The position numbers and the translations under genes are program-made. The notes beneath the pieces were generated by a model, which saw nothing but the letters and a program-made list of their open reading frames with translations, had not been told where the DNA came from and did not search any database. From Oreocharis arfaki (Eukaryota; Chordata; Aves; Passeriformes; Paramythiidae): 64,000 bases of DNA. Positions within the stretch are counted from its first letter, which is position 1. The number at the start of each line of letters is the position of its first letter. The stretch spans positions 1-64,000 of the forward strand of contig VZRR01013897.1 in assembly GCA_013398015.1 (NCBI GenBank), read 5' to 3'. This document shows positions 12,047 through 25,900 of the stretch, piece after piece.

Positions 12047-15012
12047 GAACTGTCAGGTTGAAGAAAGAACATTAATTGCTGAGTTTTTTTAAAGTTCCAG
12101 TCTCATGAATTTTCCTGCTAGTTATGCCAATGTTTTATTTTCATGATGGTTTGGAGGATACTACACAATTATCATAACCCCATGGACAAATAACAAAGAC
12201 ATAATTGGAAAAAAATAGATCTTTACAGTTTAGACCTGAGCTTGACAGCTTGTACACTTTCCAAATTATGACTGTCCTAGCAACACTGCTCTTCTAAGCT
12301 CTCTGCAAAAAAATGCACTACGTCTGATAAGTCTGCAAAAGAAAAATGAACACTAAGACCCTGACTCTTAGTTATAAGGAGCTTATCTGAAGTAGTTGCA
12401 CTGAAAAGAGTGTAAAGCATCATTATAATAATACATGATAAGAAGTGCCGTAACAGTGAAATTTTAGAACAGCACAGAAAAGAGACATATTTTAATTCGA
12501 GAGTCATCCACAAGGAAGCTTCTCATGTATGAGAAATGCCTACAAAAAGTACTTCTCACAATTTGGAGAAGAAATAAGTCTTTACACACAGTAACAGGGC
12601 AAGAGTATGTCAGCCCCCCAAAAAATGGCATTAAAAGCCCAGAAGCTGTTTCCGGAGGGGAAAAAAAACAAGAAAAAGGACAAAGAGCTTCCCAGTTTCA
12701 CTCAGTTATAAACCTTGTATCAAAGCAAGACAGCTTTCTCAGGTCTATCAGGACATTTATCTAAGATAATACCTGGCGCATTTAAGAATTATTTACAAAG
12801 AAGTTTTTTAGTCACTCTAAAGAAAATTCAACTTTTTGCATGGTAAGGAAACAAAGAAAAAAGAAAGGCAGGAGGACCTACTGGATCCCAGCCTATTTTG
12901 CATAACTGCTCTCTTTTTTCTTGAGATATGTAGAAAAGTGTTTTGGATATCTTGATATACACATCAGTTTATGGGAAGGGAGGGAAGGGCAGGGGAAAGC
13001 TGGAAGAACACAAGTGAACAAAGAAGGAATTTTTCTGCTAGATTAGATATAGCTTAGCTGGAGGTTAATTTTTTGCATATTTTTTAAGGGAAGCAGAGGT
13101 AGCATGCTGTCCCAATTGCCAATGAGTTCAGAAACCATTAGTAAAATCTGGCTGAAATATGAAAACTGAGTAATAATCTCTGCCACCAAATACTCCATGA
13201 TACATGAATATCAGCTGCAGAACAGACAATAGATACCTTAGCAAGCCTGGGTTTGCAGAAGACTACAATTTCTTACAATTAAAATTATTTTAAATTAATC
13301 TTCTTATTCAAAACTGTTTATCACAAATGAATTGTTGCATAAACGTATCACTTGCACAGAGACACACACTCATAACTGGAACAGAGAAAATATCAAAAAT
13401 TTAAGCTCTCTGCTTCTAGCCTAGATCTGTAAAAGACAGAATTTTGAAAGATAACCTGTACACTTAAGGTAACATCCTGCCCCAGGAATTTCACTGGCAT
13501 TTTGCCATTATTTCCAGAGGAATGGGCTTGTCTCACTCTTTTATCTAGGTTTTTTGTCAACTTTCATTAACTGTGCATTTGGTAATTTTTCTCTCTTAAA
13601 TCAGAAGTCATCAATGAAATGGTTGGTGCTATCCCATTGCATTTTCTATTTACTAAAGTATTAAAGGCAGTTACCAGAAAAAATTTAATCTATCATCTTT
13701 TACAAAATATGGCTTCAATACTATCAAGTCACATAAATACAGAAGTCACAAACAGCCATAAATACCACACGCAAGAAAAGTTAATTTGGAGTCTATTAAA
13801 CTTGTACTTCTATTATTCCCCAGAATTCTGTGCACTGTGTATAGGCACTCCTCTCTCTGCTAAATGCTTGATTCGCATGCACACTTGCAATGCCTTCTCA
13901 GACCTTTGCAGTGCTATTAAATATCATTACATCATTATTGTTCCTTTGTTTTTTGGTTCTGCTCACATAAGGCAAGGACCATTAGCCAGAGAAAGAATTT
14001 ATTTCAATAGAGGGAGCAGCACATGAAATGTCCCAGCTCGTGGCAGCAGAATACTTGCAGGGTGACAGGCAGTTATATTTCCTCACTCATCACCACAGTA
14101 GTATAGAACTTTTAATTTATCATTATTCATTTATTGATGAAACTCTGATGAATTTCAAAACAATTAAAGCCCACCAAAAAAAAAAAATCTACTGAGTGTT
14201 ATTAATCTGTAACATGATTTTGGTGGCCCTGATGAAAATATTGGCAATGCTTTAAATTACAGTTTTTCAAAGAACATATCATTTAAAGCTACAAAGTCAA
14301 ATACATTGTCATTTAATATAAACCAATTGATAATCCCTGAGAATGAGCACCAAAAATAAAACACAGTAGCTGTACAAACAATTAATCCTTCTCATTTTAT
14401 ATAATGATACTACTTACTTTAAATTAAATATATTCACATAATCCTGAGAACAGTCACAGAGTAACTAGAGTCTTTTACACCATGCTCTTAATTACCTTGA
14501 GACTTGACAAGGAATCATAAAACATAGGCCTTGTGCCATTGCTTCCCAAACATGTCCCTCTATATGTTTTCACATGCAGATCAGAGTTAAATTTTAGAGA
14601 TGGTACCAAAGCCATCTCCTGAAATTAAAGAAATATTGATAAAACACAATCTGAACACTGTTGGGATGCCCAGGATTTTCAAATAAAAGAGTTGGGCTTT
14701 AAAGCTCCAACACGGTTAGCAAATATTCCCTAAGGGAAGAATTAAAAAAAGGAAAAACTAAAAAATCTTGGCAACCAAACCTCATTCTACATCATTCATT
14801 AACTGTGATACAGCGGTTACATGCCCCCAAACCCTAACCATGCTCTCTATGCAAATAACACAGGTTTAGCTTAAAATAATGAGCCAACGTGAACCTAAAT
14901 GCACTTCCAGGGAATCAAGTAGAGCTAGGCCATTGCTAAATGTGACCCACTGTACACCACTGGCTTAAAACAGGCTATTTTATATGCCTAAACTGCTGAT
15001 TTCGTGCTGACA

Positions 15013-15039
15013 TTTTGCCAAGCAACCAACTTGGCAAAA
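15013..15039. repeat. Perfect inverted repeat, 10-bp arms, 7-bp loop
   Basis: The left arm ttttgccaag (15013-15022) is the exact reverse complement of the right arm cttggcaaaa (15030-15039), with loop caaccaa. The TTGGC...GCCAA half-sites resemble a nuclear factor I (NFI) palindrome, whose known consensus is TTGGCN5GCCAA, but here the order is GCCAAG...CTTGGC, so it is not a canonical NFI site. It could form a small hairpin. Confidence 0.9.
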
Positions 15040-16892
15040 ATTGGAATAGTCTTTAATCAAAGTTTCAGTTAAACTGTGCTCATCATCAAAACACGTTCAT
15101 GCCAAACAACAGAGACACCAACCTCACAAATTCAAGGTACAGCTACTCAGAGCCATTGCCAAGTAACCAAACTAATGTGAATTTAAAAACGTGATCCCAT
15201 AAGGAGCCTTTTCCTCAAGAGAAGGCATGCTGCTGTATGCAGACACAAGACACAAAATGACATAGCTTTCTCAAACGGGCCTTTCCTTCCAACCCTAAAT
15301 GTCAAAAGTTTGTATTTAGCAAAATGCATTTTCATAGCTAAGTTTCATAAATTTTTATTGTCATAGAGAGCATTCAGTCAAAGACTACCATATACTTCTC
15401 TTGGCTGTGAAGTCTTAATGTGCTATTAAAAGGAAGAGTATGTGGGAAAGGAGATCAGCAGGGATCAAAATATGGATGGCTATAAAGAGTAAACACTTTG
15501 GGCCTGCATCACTAAAGGATACTAAAAAGCATTGGCTTCCTTGTATCAATAGCTTAGTAGAGATTGATGTGCTGAGCACTGAAAATAAAATATTTTCACT
15601 TCGCTACTTCCCCAACTTTTAAAAACTTTGCAAGAAGTGTAAACTTTTCATTTAACTTGCACTTGTTAAACAGCAAACAAGGTCTGAAGAGTGAATACAG
15701 CTTAACTTCTCTGGCTAGTCCACACCTGACAAGAAAATACCTCATCAAAAAAATCCTATTTAAGGGTCATAGAACCATATCTTTGAGCAGAAACATAGAA
15801 AGACCTTTTTTTTTTCAAAGATAAATTCTTGCAGCTGGACACTTTCCTTTGTCAGCTGTCATTTCTCTGTTTACAGTTTCCACATATCCCTCAGTTCCTC
15901 AAATGCTTAAGACTCCATGGGCTAAAATTCTCAAAGTAAAGGACGCAGAATAATGTTTTAAATTCTGGTAGCAGTAAAGGGAAAAAGGCGAGGCATTCCC
16001 TGTTGTACTGCTGTGAAAACATGCTTCAGTAAGTAGCTGCATGTTGTTATTTTAGCTCTCTTAATAAACTGACATCAGTAGAGATAAAAAAAGAGTAAGC
16101 TATTTGATTTAAAATTGTATTTTAGGTCATTTATTTTATTTGCTGTTACTGACTTTTATCTGCAACAGTGACATACAAAACAGTCATTTATGTGATTTAG
16201 ACACCTAGCCGTCTCATTTTCACACTTCATACTCCAAGAAAAGGCAAAAACTTGCACACAATACTGACAATTTAAATTCAGCAGGGCTGCTACATGACAT
16301 CTCAATCTGTTGAGATATATCATAAAATTACCACTGTAGGCCACTTCAAAATTATCCTCCTTTCTTTCATAATGCCATGTGGGGAGGGAGACATGCTGGC
16401 TTCTTAGGTTCTTGCAGCTCCTCGCTCTAAAGATCTCCTCTCAGTCAAAATATCTGTCAATCTGCAGATTACATTGTCATCTGCTTTCAACACACTGATT
16501 TCCACTGAGACAAAAATTGTTTTTTTATTTTTTAAACTACCTTATACTTCAACAGAGATGCTAAAATAGCAGCAAAAGTAGACACGTTCAAGCTACTCCC
16601 ATATGTAAAACTCTCTACGTGGCTACGTTTCCATTACGCTATATAAATCAGTTTCTCTCTTGTCCAAAAGGGTCTTGCCACATTAGATTACGTTTCCTCT
16701 GCCTTTCTTATGCATGTGTTACAATAAATCAGTGAAAACCAAAAAGTGACCTTAGAGAAACAGATCTGTTAACTAGATGTGCTGAATTTTCCTAATATTA
16801 ATGACTGCTGTGAGAACTCTTCACATACATTTTGTCAAAATTTTTGTCCCTCTAACACGCAAAACCACCTAGGCAATATGAGGACAAAAACT

Positions 16893-16917
16893 TTTCTGCA
16901 TGGCCTCCATGCAGAAA
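16893..16917. repeat. Compact perfect hairpin, 11-bp arms, 3-bp loop
   Basis: The left arm tttctgcatgg (16893-16903) and right arm ccatgcagaaa (16907-16917) are perfectly complementary around the loop cct. The stem is too short for a microRNA precursor by itself, and I see no extended pairing outside it. It may be a chance or slippage-derived palindrome. Confidence 0.92.
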
Positions 16918-18957
16918 TTAAGGGACATCTTTCATTCTACCCTGCTGAATCTATGTCCTCTCAGCACACCTCAGTCGAGGTGAGACCCAAACACATGGTT
17001 TTTAAAGACCAAATAAAGAAGAAAATAGTAGAAAGGTAGCTTTACAGAAATACCATAGATCAATATGTTGATTTCTCTCAAGTAAACATTGGAAAGCTGT
17101 GAAGCTTCATGAACAGATACAAATTAAAGAGCAGAACTATAAAGGGAAGCAAGTAAATGAAAAAAATATATTTTTAGCTTCTTTTCAACCCCTGTTAGTA
17201 AATAGGAAATGTAAATAGACGGTGAATTTATATATTCAGAGAAAGAGCATTTATAGATAAATTTATTCTGAGTAAAGCTTGACTGCAAAAACCATATTGA
17301 CAAACCAACACATTGCTAGACCAGCACATTTTCTCTGTTGCATGAGTTAGTTTCTGACTATCACCAGAAATGCTTGAAAGGTCATATTTTGATGGTACCT
17401 CCCATAGCAAAACATTTATGTTAACCGAGCTCTGGATAATGATTTTGCTAGTAGGAGTTCTGAAAATGTTCTTAAGCAGTATTAAAATTAAAATTAAAAT
17501 CCCAAAATTAAATAAATAGCTGACAAACAACACCATGGGCATGTTAAAGAACCATATTGTAAGTATTCAAAACTTGGCTGATTTCTGATGTTTCTGTAGT
17601 GCACCAAGGACCTCAGTACTGCTTAAGGAGACAAGAATTAAAGAGCTGTCAGACTGCCAAAAAAAATGTCATTTTAGGCAGCAGATGTGTATGCTGTCAA
17701 CAACTACTTTCACACAACACAGTAAACCAATGGCAGGCCTACTTTTTGGCTTTGTTATTAACAGATTACCGCAGGAGATGTAAAAAGAGGAACACATTCT
17801 TCTAGGACAACTGGAAAGAATAGCATGAGCATAAAATAAAAAAGAAAAGAAAAAAAGCAAAGGTAGGTAACCCACTTGCTGGCATTGCAAAGTCACCGTG
17901 CTGCTAAACAGATAATCAAAATCTCGTTTCTCTATTGCAGAGAGAAAATAAATTATTAGCAGTTTTGTTCATGGGCTTCTAAGAGATCAATGTGCAAAGT
18001 AAAATTTTCTATCAGCACAACTGTTTATCTTTGACATCTGCTGTTAGGTATTATTTAATCAAAATGGTAATTTACAATTCAGGAGACATCTACAGCAATG
18101 GAAGTCCAGGACAATATATTGTAATGCCAGGAATTCACTGACAAATACCAACACTTCCTCATTTGCTGTTTGTGTGATCTGGAATTCACAAAGCCTTTAA
18201 GACTTTTAACTAATGATCGCCGTCTTTGATCTCCAGAAAATTATTATGGCATGTGTAAAAATGAGATTTGTAAGAACTCTCTTAAAAGGGAAATTAATTT
18301 AGTGATTATACTGCATATTTTTAAAAAAAATTATATATAGGAAAAAAGAAAACAAAAGCACAGATTAAATTTCAACAAAATAGATTGATCTAAATACTCA
18401 TCATCCGTATTCAGAACACCATGAAAGACGTTCCTGAAGATAAAAGATAGTTCTATGAATGCATTTGCAGCCTGACACGCATATTCATTTCAGCATATTG
18501 CACCATTAATTATTCCTTTATAATCTCTACTAAGATCATTTGTCACTCATTTACGTTTCAAGCCTTCTGAAAGTGACAAATCTTTTCTCCTACATTTCTA
18601 AGTACTATTGAAGATACTTAAGAAAAAAGCAGCATTAGTTTTTCAAGTTCTTTTATACCTACACCACAAAGCAAGAAGATTGTGTCACTGAGTAACTTGG
18701 TGGATTTGTGTTCAAATATTCCCAGTCTTGGCTGAAAGACTCTGTCTTCACTCAAGACATCATTAAGAATTAGCATTGTGATTTTATCCTAGTCTTTCCA
18801 AAATGTCATAAACCAACAAAAGCCAGGTATCTTCAAGCAGATGTACAAAGGATCACCTCACTCCTCAGTACAAAACATAGAAAGCATTGAGGCTTCCTGT
18901 GAGATCTTCTGAGTCATTAATATCTGCAGATAGGACATAGTTGACTCATCTGATAAC

Positions 18958-19385
18958 ATGAAAGGCAGCTGTGGTGTCTTAGGAGGTGTCATGGACCATC
19001 AAACATTCCCAAAGTGTCTCCAGATCCACAGCATTACATTACTCAGTGTGAAACTCCCCACCCCAGGGCAGGTACTTGGATGTTCCCTCCCAAACCTGAG
19101 CAAATATAACCCATGGAAATTCAGAGTTTTGGTGGGCTTTCCTCACCTCTGGTGGGTTGAGACAGTGACTATCAGACATCAAAATTGCATCAAATCATGG
19201 TATCCAACAGGCAGTGTCTATACCCCTTCATACTCTTATTCCCTGTTTCTGTCTTTAGCTCACAATTTTCTGTTAAATAACAATCTGCACTACTGACTTT
19301 GCCATATTGTCTCATTTACACCTTAATTTGGGCAGAGGCATCGCTATAAGAATTTTAAAAATGAGATTATAACATTAATAAAAAA
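18958..19385 (+). mobile_element. LTR fragment, second copy of the family at the window start (copy B)
   Basis: The 3' part matches copy A: the core at 19295-19342 is 42/48 identical to 87-134, and weaker similarity runs to about 19385. A variant polyadenylation word AATAAC lies at 19276-19281, and a TATA-like aaatataa lies at 19102-19109, about 170 bp upstream of it. This gives a plausible promoter-to-poly(A) spacing for an LTR in plus orientation. The upstream wording, including aaactccccaccccagggca near 19052-19071, is reminiscent of avian ERV LTRs. The 5' limit is uncertain. The 112-codon open frame at 18958-19296 runs through this LTR and is not a gene. Confidence 0.6.
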
Positions 19386-19728
19386 TTTGTTATATATAGT
19401 ATTTCAAGTTCTCAGGGAGTTCTCCCCCCCCACCACTTATTCCTCTCTGTATCAGCCAAGTCTACATTGTCAGACAATATCTGATAGTAAGTATTCCATA
19501 ATATGCCCCAGAAAAACAAAACCTTACCCATGTCTGCCATATTTCACCTGAAAGAAACTTTTTTGGGAAATTTTGTAAGATTTAAATTGAAGCATATCTA
19601 TATGGTTCATTTAGAATGGTAGTTAAGGATTAGGAATGTAACTTGAGATACCTGCTTTGAAAAATACCATCCCCCTGAGAGCCTGAGAGTGTGGTTTGGA
19701 AATCTGCTCAGAGGAATTTGCTTGTATC

Positions 19729-19925
19729 TGTCACCTGGTTCTGGCCAGGACAGGGGTAATTTTTGCGGTAGTCAAGAGAGGGCATGGATAGGACCCAGAG
19801 TTTATTCTGTACCACCTCATTTAATTTTCTGGAGAAAGGGGAGTGACTGAGCAGGGCATGTTTTGGAGGCTTTCAGTGGGAACACTAAACTGGGGAGTAC
19901 CATTCCTAGACCATGACAGTCTAAT
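19729..19925 (+). mobile_element. Truncated 5' (U3) end of another avian ERV LTR
   Basis: The segment starts tgtcacctggttctggccag and continues through a gtaatttttgcggtag-type word and accacctcattt. I recognise this as the sense-strand U3 start of a widespread bird LTR. Similarity fades after about 19925 and no poly(A) signal or R region follows, so the copy is truncated. It lies about 350 bp downstream of copy B in the same orientation but appears to be a different family. Confidence 0.6.
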
Positions 19926-19929
19926 CTTA

Positions 19930-22900
19930 GTAACACAGTCTTTCCGTGGGGAAAGAGGTCACTGAGAAGGATTGCAATTAATCATTCTCTCCCTAAAGCA
20001 GCTCCTAGCATCACTAATGTTATTCATGCTCTCACAGATTTCATATTCATTTTAAAAATTCTTGATTTTTATTCTTCAGTATAACTTGGAAAGAGATTAC
20101 TCTACTTGAGATCAGTGTCATTAGAAAGAACCTGCCAGATTTGTTTTCCTTTTCTTTCCTGCTAAATCAGTCATCAGCTTCAAGCTGAACAAACATGACT
20201 TTGTATTGTAGTATCAGCAAAACCCACCTTTAAAAAAGTATGTTAGAGCTCCTACAACTGGGCACTCAGCTTGCAGAGTTTGCGCACTTCAACAACAGTA
20301 GTTGAAGTAGACTTCTGCAGATTTTAGTGCCAGTTTTTTCTCTGGCATGCCCAGTACTGTTCTTGTGCACGAGCTGTCCCCACTTGCCATGTTTTTGTAA
20401 ATGCGATTTTGCAGCACACCTTCCCTAGCACTGCACGCTGTGTGTTCAGGCCTGATCTTCCAGGCTCACAGCAAAAACCTCCTCCTCTGGTGCTGTGGTT
20501 TGGGCTATCAGTTAATCATTTCAAAGGCACATGACAGCTGAATCAAACATTACACAAACCATGCAAATGTTTCCAAAAAGTACGGTGTGCTTTAAATATT
20601 ACCAAAGTTAATACAACAGTAACGAGAGATAATACGAGTAAACAAAGCAATAAAACTCTTCTGCACATCCCTTATTTAATATATGCTGGTGACTAACGTG
20701 AAAAACCTAAAAGTAATCACATCCAGAAGTCATTTACCTACCCAACTTCCAGTAAAATGGACAGGATTTAGGTACATATGTGATTTTGAGAAGGCAAGTT
20801 TATTATTGTCTTTTCATTCAAACTGGTTTTAAATCACTTGTAAAAACAGGACTTAGGTAAACAATAAGTCCTGAATTCTCTATGTAGTGAAATCTGTCAA
20901 AGAATTCAAACCTACCAAAGCATATTAGATGTCTGATTCCAACAGAGTCAATGAGAGTTAGAAGCTTGTATGACACAGGGCATGGGAACCCAGCCCCATT
21001 TAAACAGATGGTCTGTAGAACTCAATAAACAGAAATTTGCCATTTTAGAAATGTCTGTCTGCTTAGACAGATTTCATTAGAATGAATTATATCTGAGAGC
21101 CTTGATGAAACAGGAAATGCCTCCATTTTTTTATGGTATTGCAGGCCTACTTTTGGGTGTTACAGAAAGACAGAAGCAAGACTGTGATGCATCTTATTTA
21201 ATATCTTACAACATGCACTTTGTCTGAAGCTTTTGCATTTCAAGAGAGTATTGTATACATGGCCTTAATATGCAAAACAGACCTTTTTGGATTTTGTATC
21301 CAAGAAAACTGTCTTAAAAGCTTAAAATTCACCTTGACCATCAAATAAAAATTCAAAGTCACGATATTATCTGCACTCCAAGAATTATTTCAGTAGTATT
21401 TAAGATTACTGAAAATGAGAATTTGTATGGTATGAGAATTTTGCAGCATTGTAGAGAATATATGAAGATGAAAATTTTTGCGACACAGGATAGCTTTTTC
21501 ATCAGAAAGTTGTATTTAATGGACTCAACTCTGAAATATTGGAATCACATGAGATATCCTATTTTCATATTATTTCTTGACATCAGACCTAATCACTTCC
21601 CTTGACTTGATAAATCTTATAGAATTACTGTCAAGCTATATTTGGCTGAGAGATCTGTTTATATGAATATGATTCGTAGTTTGGCTGCTAAGCAAAAAGA
21701 TAAATCCATCTGCTTGCTTTCATCTCACCTTTTTATGAAAGCTTGCAAGATGAAGCCTGTAGCATTTATTTTTTTTTAATCTTTCTTTGGCTGTTCCATT
21801 TTCAAATATCAAAAGAGGGTTTTTCAACACAGCCTACTGAAGCTTCTTTCCACTGAGGTTATAGAACATCATTAATTCTTTGCTCTAAAACCTACATATC
21901 CAAGATGGTCACATATTCAAATGCCCATCAGCCTTCTGCTTTAAACAAAGTGCAAAGAAATATCATGAGCCTGTTTTACTCTATTGAGTTACTTTCACTT
22001 CATTCCAAAGGCCCTGATACCAAGAGCCGAATAAGAAAGGCAGGCGATTTCACTTCCTTATGTCTTAATATTTTGAGTCTCTTAAATATTTGGGGGCCTG
22101 TCTTCCTCTGTTGATATAATATGTAAATTCTAGACCAACAAAATCTTCAAATTAAGGTTAAATACATTCCATGGTGAGTGGCATCTGTGTAGTTTTCCTA
22201 GGTCACAGAGCCCTCACGGGAAAAAGAACCGGCCTTCCAATGAGATACCCATCTCATCTGCAGCAGGTCATGGCTTCTTAGAAACCAGCCTCAGATTAAG
22301 GACAGCAGTAAAACTAAACCAGAAATGTTCATCTGATTAGAGGACAAGATCTTTGCCAAGCATAGGGGCAGGCACACTGAAGCTGCTCAAAAGCAAACAG
22401 AGTTGCTCAGTAGTTACAAGATATTTACTAACATTTACAGATCACAAAACATCATTGATCATGCATGCTCCTCTTCCCTTGTCAGTCATCTGGTTCCAGC
22501 TGTGCAGACAATGCTAACTGGAAATTCCACCTTTGCTCTTCACGCAGAAGATCACTGACATAGTGACAGGTTTCTTTTTGTGAAATTCAGTTACACTTCA
22601 CAGGTTAAAATTTATAATAATACCTGACAATAGGCTGCAATTTATATCTTACATTTTTTTCAGAGAAGTACCCCTGAATGGACAGAGGTTGATGTGGCAG
22701 TTCCTTCACTGTATGTCTTTAGTGTATTTCTTTTCTTGTTTATCCCTCATAAAATATTCAGCAGGAGCACAGGGCCACCTGCAGAGAGGGAAACCAGGCC
22801 AATTCTCATGGATGTCCTTCCTATAAAATTTAGGCAGCAGAAATTTTTAAATAGAGGGTTGGGGCTAAAGATAAAATCTTTTATGATGACCCTAAAATCT

Positions 22901-25900
22901 TACAGAAACATCTTTCAGAGAGATTAGGGGGATTGTGCATTCACCAGCTCTTCCTATGATGCTCCTACATTCATAGTTTCTAGATTCAGCTACAGGGTGT
23001 ACACTTGGGAATGGAATGAGAGATAAGACATTTGTGCTTCATGTACTTCAAAATGCAGCAGCCTGGCTGTGGACATGGTGGGGTGCTAAGCTATCACTTC
23101 AGTGTTTTTGTTGGTAAGCTGATTTGCAGACAAATGAAAGCCTCTACTTAAAGTCTAGGTGTTGAGGTTCGTAATTCTCAAGGAGTGAGATCTCTCATTA
23201 TTTTCAAGCCTTCTTTCTGATTGTGAGCCACTTCATCTGAGATTTTTGGAATTTGTAGGAACCATAAGACTGCCATTGGACACGTTCAGATTACTAGTGT
23301 AGAAACTGCTGGTCCATCAGTTTAGAAAGTAACTTTTTCCTCAAGAATGCAAAGATATTTCCAAACTTGCCATATATCAGAAAAAAAAAAATTGAAATCT
23401 TTCATTCCTCTTCCTTTTGTCAGAGCTTTCACAAAGCAAAGTTTATAAACAGAAGAAAAAATCTATTTAGTTTTTCTGGATAATAACACAGATACATTAC
23501 AGCCAGATAGCACTTATGACAAAAAAAAGTAACCAGATCAGAGTGTTGGCTCTTCTCTTGACCTCCATTAAACTGAGCAGGCTCTCAGATGGACACATTA
23601 CCTCCAAGAAATTTGCTCCCATTACTCTCCCTCCTGTATTTCCAATAGTAGCTAAAATAATCAATTCTTGACAAGGATCACTGGAAATACAGATTACAGT
23701 GCTCAGAAAGACCACAGTGGATAGACTGAAATAACATCAGCTGCAATGTACTAGAACTGTACAACAACACATTTATTTATCCATGGGCTGTTAACTACCT
23801 GTCAGCCTTCAGGACAGTAAAAGTTGTATTTGCCATTCCGATTTTCTTCCTAAAACCAAATAGAACATCTGATGCTCTGTTATGCAATATCCAGTTGGGA
23901 CTTTTTCCACTTAATAGCTCAAGAGGTTGGTCTTTGTATGTGTCACCTCCTTTGATCCTTCCTTTGTGTGTGTGCCATGGTTCATACAGAAGATAAATTA
24001 AGAACCACATTTACTCATGTTCATTATTTTACCAAGTGACAGGTCTATTGGCCATATTAGTGATGTCACAGATATTCTTTTTATTTCAGTCATCTCGAGT
24101 GGTATTTGGAAAGGGTATTTTCTACTTAAAATCAATATCTTCTCTGGCTGCTATAATATTTCTTCATACTTAAAAATATTACTCAGGATATAAAAGCCAT
24201 TGATTATAGGCAGAAAATATACTTGCCAACTACCAAAGGAGAGGGGAAAAATAAAAAGTGCTCTCTAGTTTAAGTAGTTCCAGCTGGTGACACACCAGTA
24301 CTAATCAGCACATGTTTCAAAAGCACCAGGGCCTTCTCAAGAAAATGCTTGGGTTTTCTTCTTCTAAGCTGAAACACAAAATGTCGATTACTCCAGTGAA
24401 AACACGAACCCAGATTTCTAATGCTGAATTTCTCAGTGCTATGCTTTCACAGTAACTGAGTCAGAAAATACTGTTCTTGAATTATGGTAGTGAAAAAGAA
24501 ACTTGGCTTTTTCTTATGCAAGCTTTCCAGACAACAGAATTTGAACGGGCGAACGGAGCAGGGAAACAGATTTAAAAGATTGGAAATTTGTCCTTTCTTC
24601 TTTGAGCTGAAGATGAAGTAATAAATTGTCTACTTGATTTTGATAGGTTGTGATTACCTAAGAATGGTGTAACTAATTAGCATGCAGTAGAATATCAAAA
24701 TTTGCAAACAGCAAATTTCTGGAAACAGCACTTATTCCCTGTTTGTCTTCTTACCTCCAAACCTGCTGCAACCACTTCAGCACTTGTTTATTTTCTCCGT
24801 TGTAGCTGGCTGCAAGGAAGTCTCCTGGATTTATGTCATACTTCTGGTCATGTGCTTCTCATTCTCGCGTTCCCCAGCCATGAAGAGGGCGTGCTTCATA
24901 TGATAACAGTAATGATGGAAGAAGAAAAGTCCAAAATGAGTTAAATTGTAGTTTAAACAAGTGGGATATAAGGAACAGCCAAATGGCCATATTCCTAAAA
25001 AGGCTGGTTTAAGGAACAATTTTCAATTATCTAATATAGAAGTTAAATCACCTAATAATAAATACAGTGACTTCTTAAATTATATCCTTCTATACTTGTA
25101 TAGTTTATTTATTTAAGAAACTAAAATAAACTCTTTGATAAATTTGTATCCTCTTCGATAGCTTTGATATATGAGAACCAAATTCCAAGTCTCTTCTGAA
25201 TGTTTCTTTCCTTCTGAGTGTCTACATACTAAAATTTTAGGTACATCCCAGACATTTACTCAAGCTGTTTCACAAAAAGTGCATTTGTGTAGTTTTTGTA
25301 TTAGAAGAATATTCTGAAAAAAATATGTAGGTACTGGTTTGTTTGGTAAACCAGAGACAAAATTTGGCATGGCTTTTTAAAGCGATCCCTAAAACCAGTA
25401 AATGCTTTGGCCATCTTCTCTTCCCACTTAATTTCCTCTTCCTTGCCCTGACATCATACAGTCATTAAAGCAGGCAGAGCCTCCAGGCAGCACTCTTAGT
25501 GAGTTATTTACAGTGTTAAAGGATGTTTTGGAACATGCTCAACTCCGAGCAATTCTTACATAAAATTGAATGTCATACCTTGGTCAATACTTAACTCCAT
25601 TTTGACAAAGAATACCTTGACCAGTATGACAGCAAAGACAATTAACAAAGAACCCAGAGGTTCATCCTTCCAAAACATTTTCTTCTGTCTGTTGTGAAAA
25701 GTTTTTCACCACCTGTATGAGTTGCTCAGGTGACAAAGAAACACAGCAAACCAAAAACACTACCAAAAAAACTGTGAAAAGAAAAAGAAAGAAACTGCCC
25801 AGACAGAGCTGCATTCAAACTAAGTTTTTGTTTCGAAACTATATATACATGAAGTATTACTGTAATTGACAGAAAAAACTAACAGACCCACAAATGATGA

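Larger units (their letters stand above)
10991..18950. other. AT-rich non-coding stretch, no gene seen
   Basis: No coding exon is recognised. The longest open frame is 135 codons (13619-14026 plus), without a domain, signal peptide pattern or splice bounds. Small structures include a T16 tract at 11271-11286, a TTTAAG-type repeat near 11500-11546, a 21-bp direct repeat at 11988-12046, hairpins at 15013-15039 and 16893-16917, and an ATTAAA short tandem run near 17480-17500. A segment around 14100-14350 is rich in ATTA and ATTAAT words. Confidence 0.55.

Noticed and set aside
13619..14026. 135-codon plus-strand open frame
   Set aside because: No domain, no bias typical of coding, no splice-site frame, and length is within what 64 kb of six-frame sequence yields by chance.
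15287..15300. ccttccaaccctaa as a CR1 LINE 3' end
   Set aside because: Only a short match; the diagnostic terminal octamer-type repeats of CR1 are absent and similarity does not extend.
1..19385. Copies A and B as the two LTRs of one giant provirus
   Set aside because: They would enclose about 19 kb without gag, pol or env and with an unrelated solo LTR between them; independent insertions are simpler.
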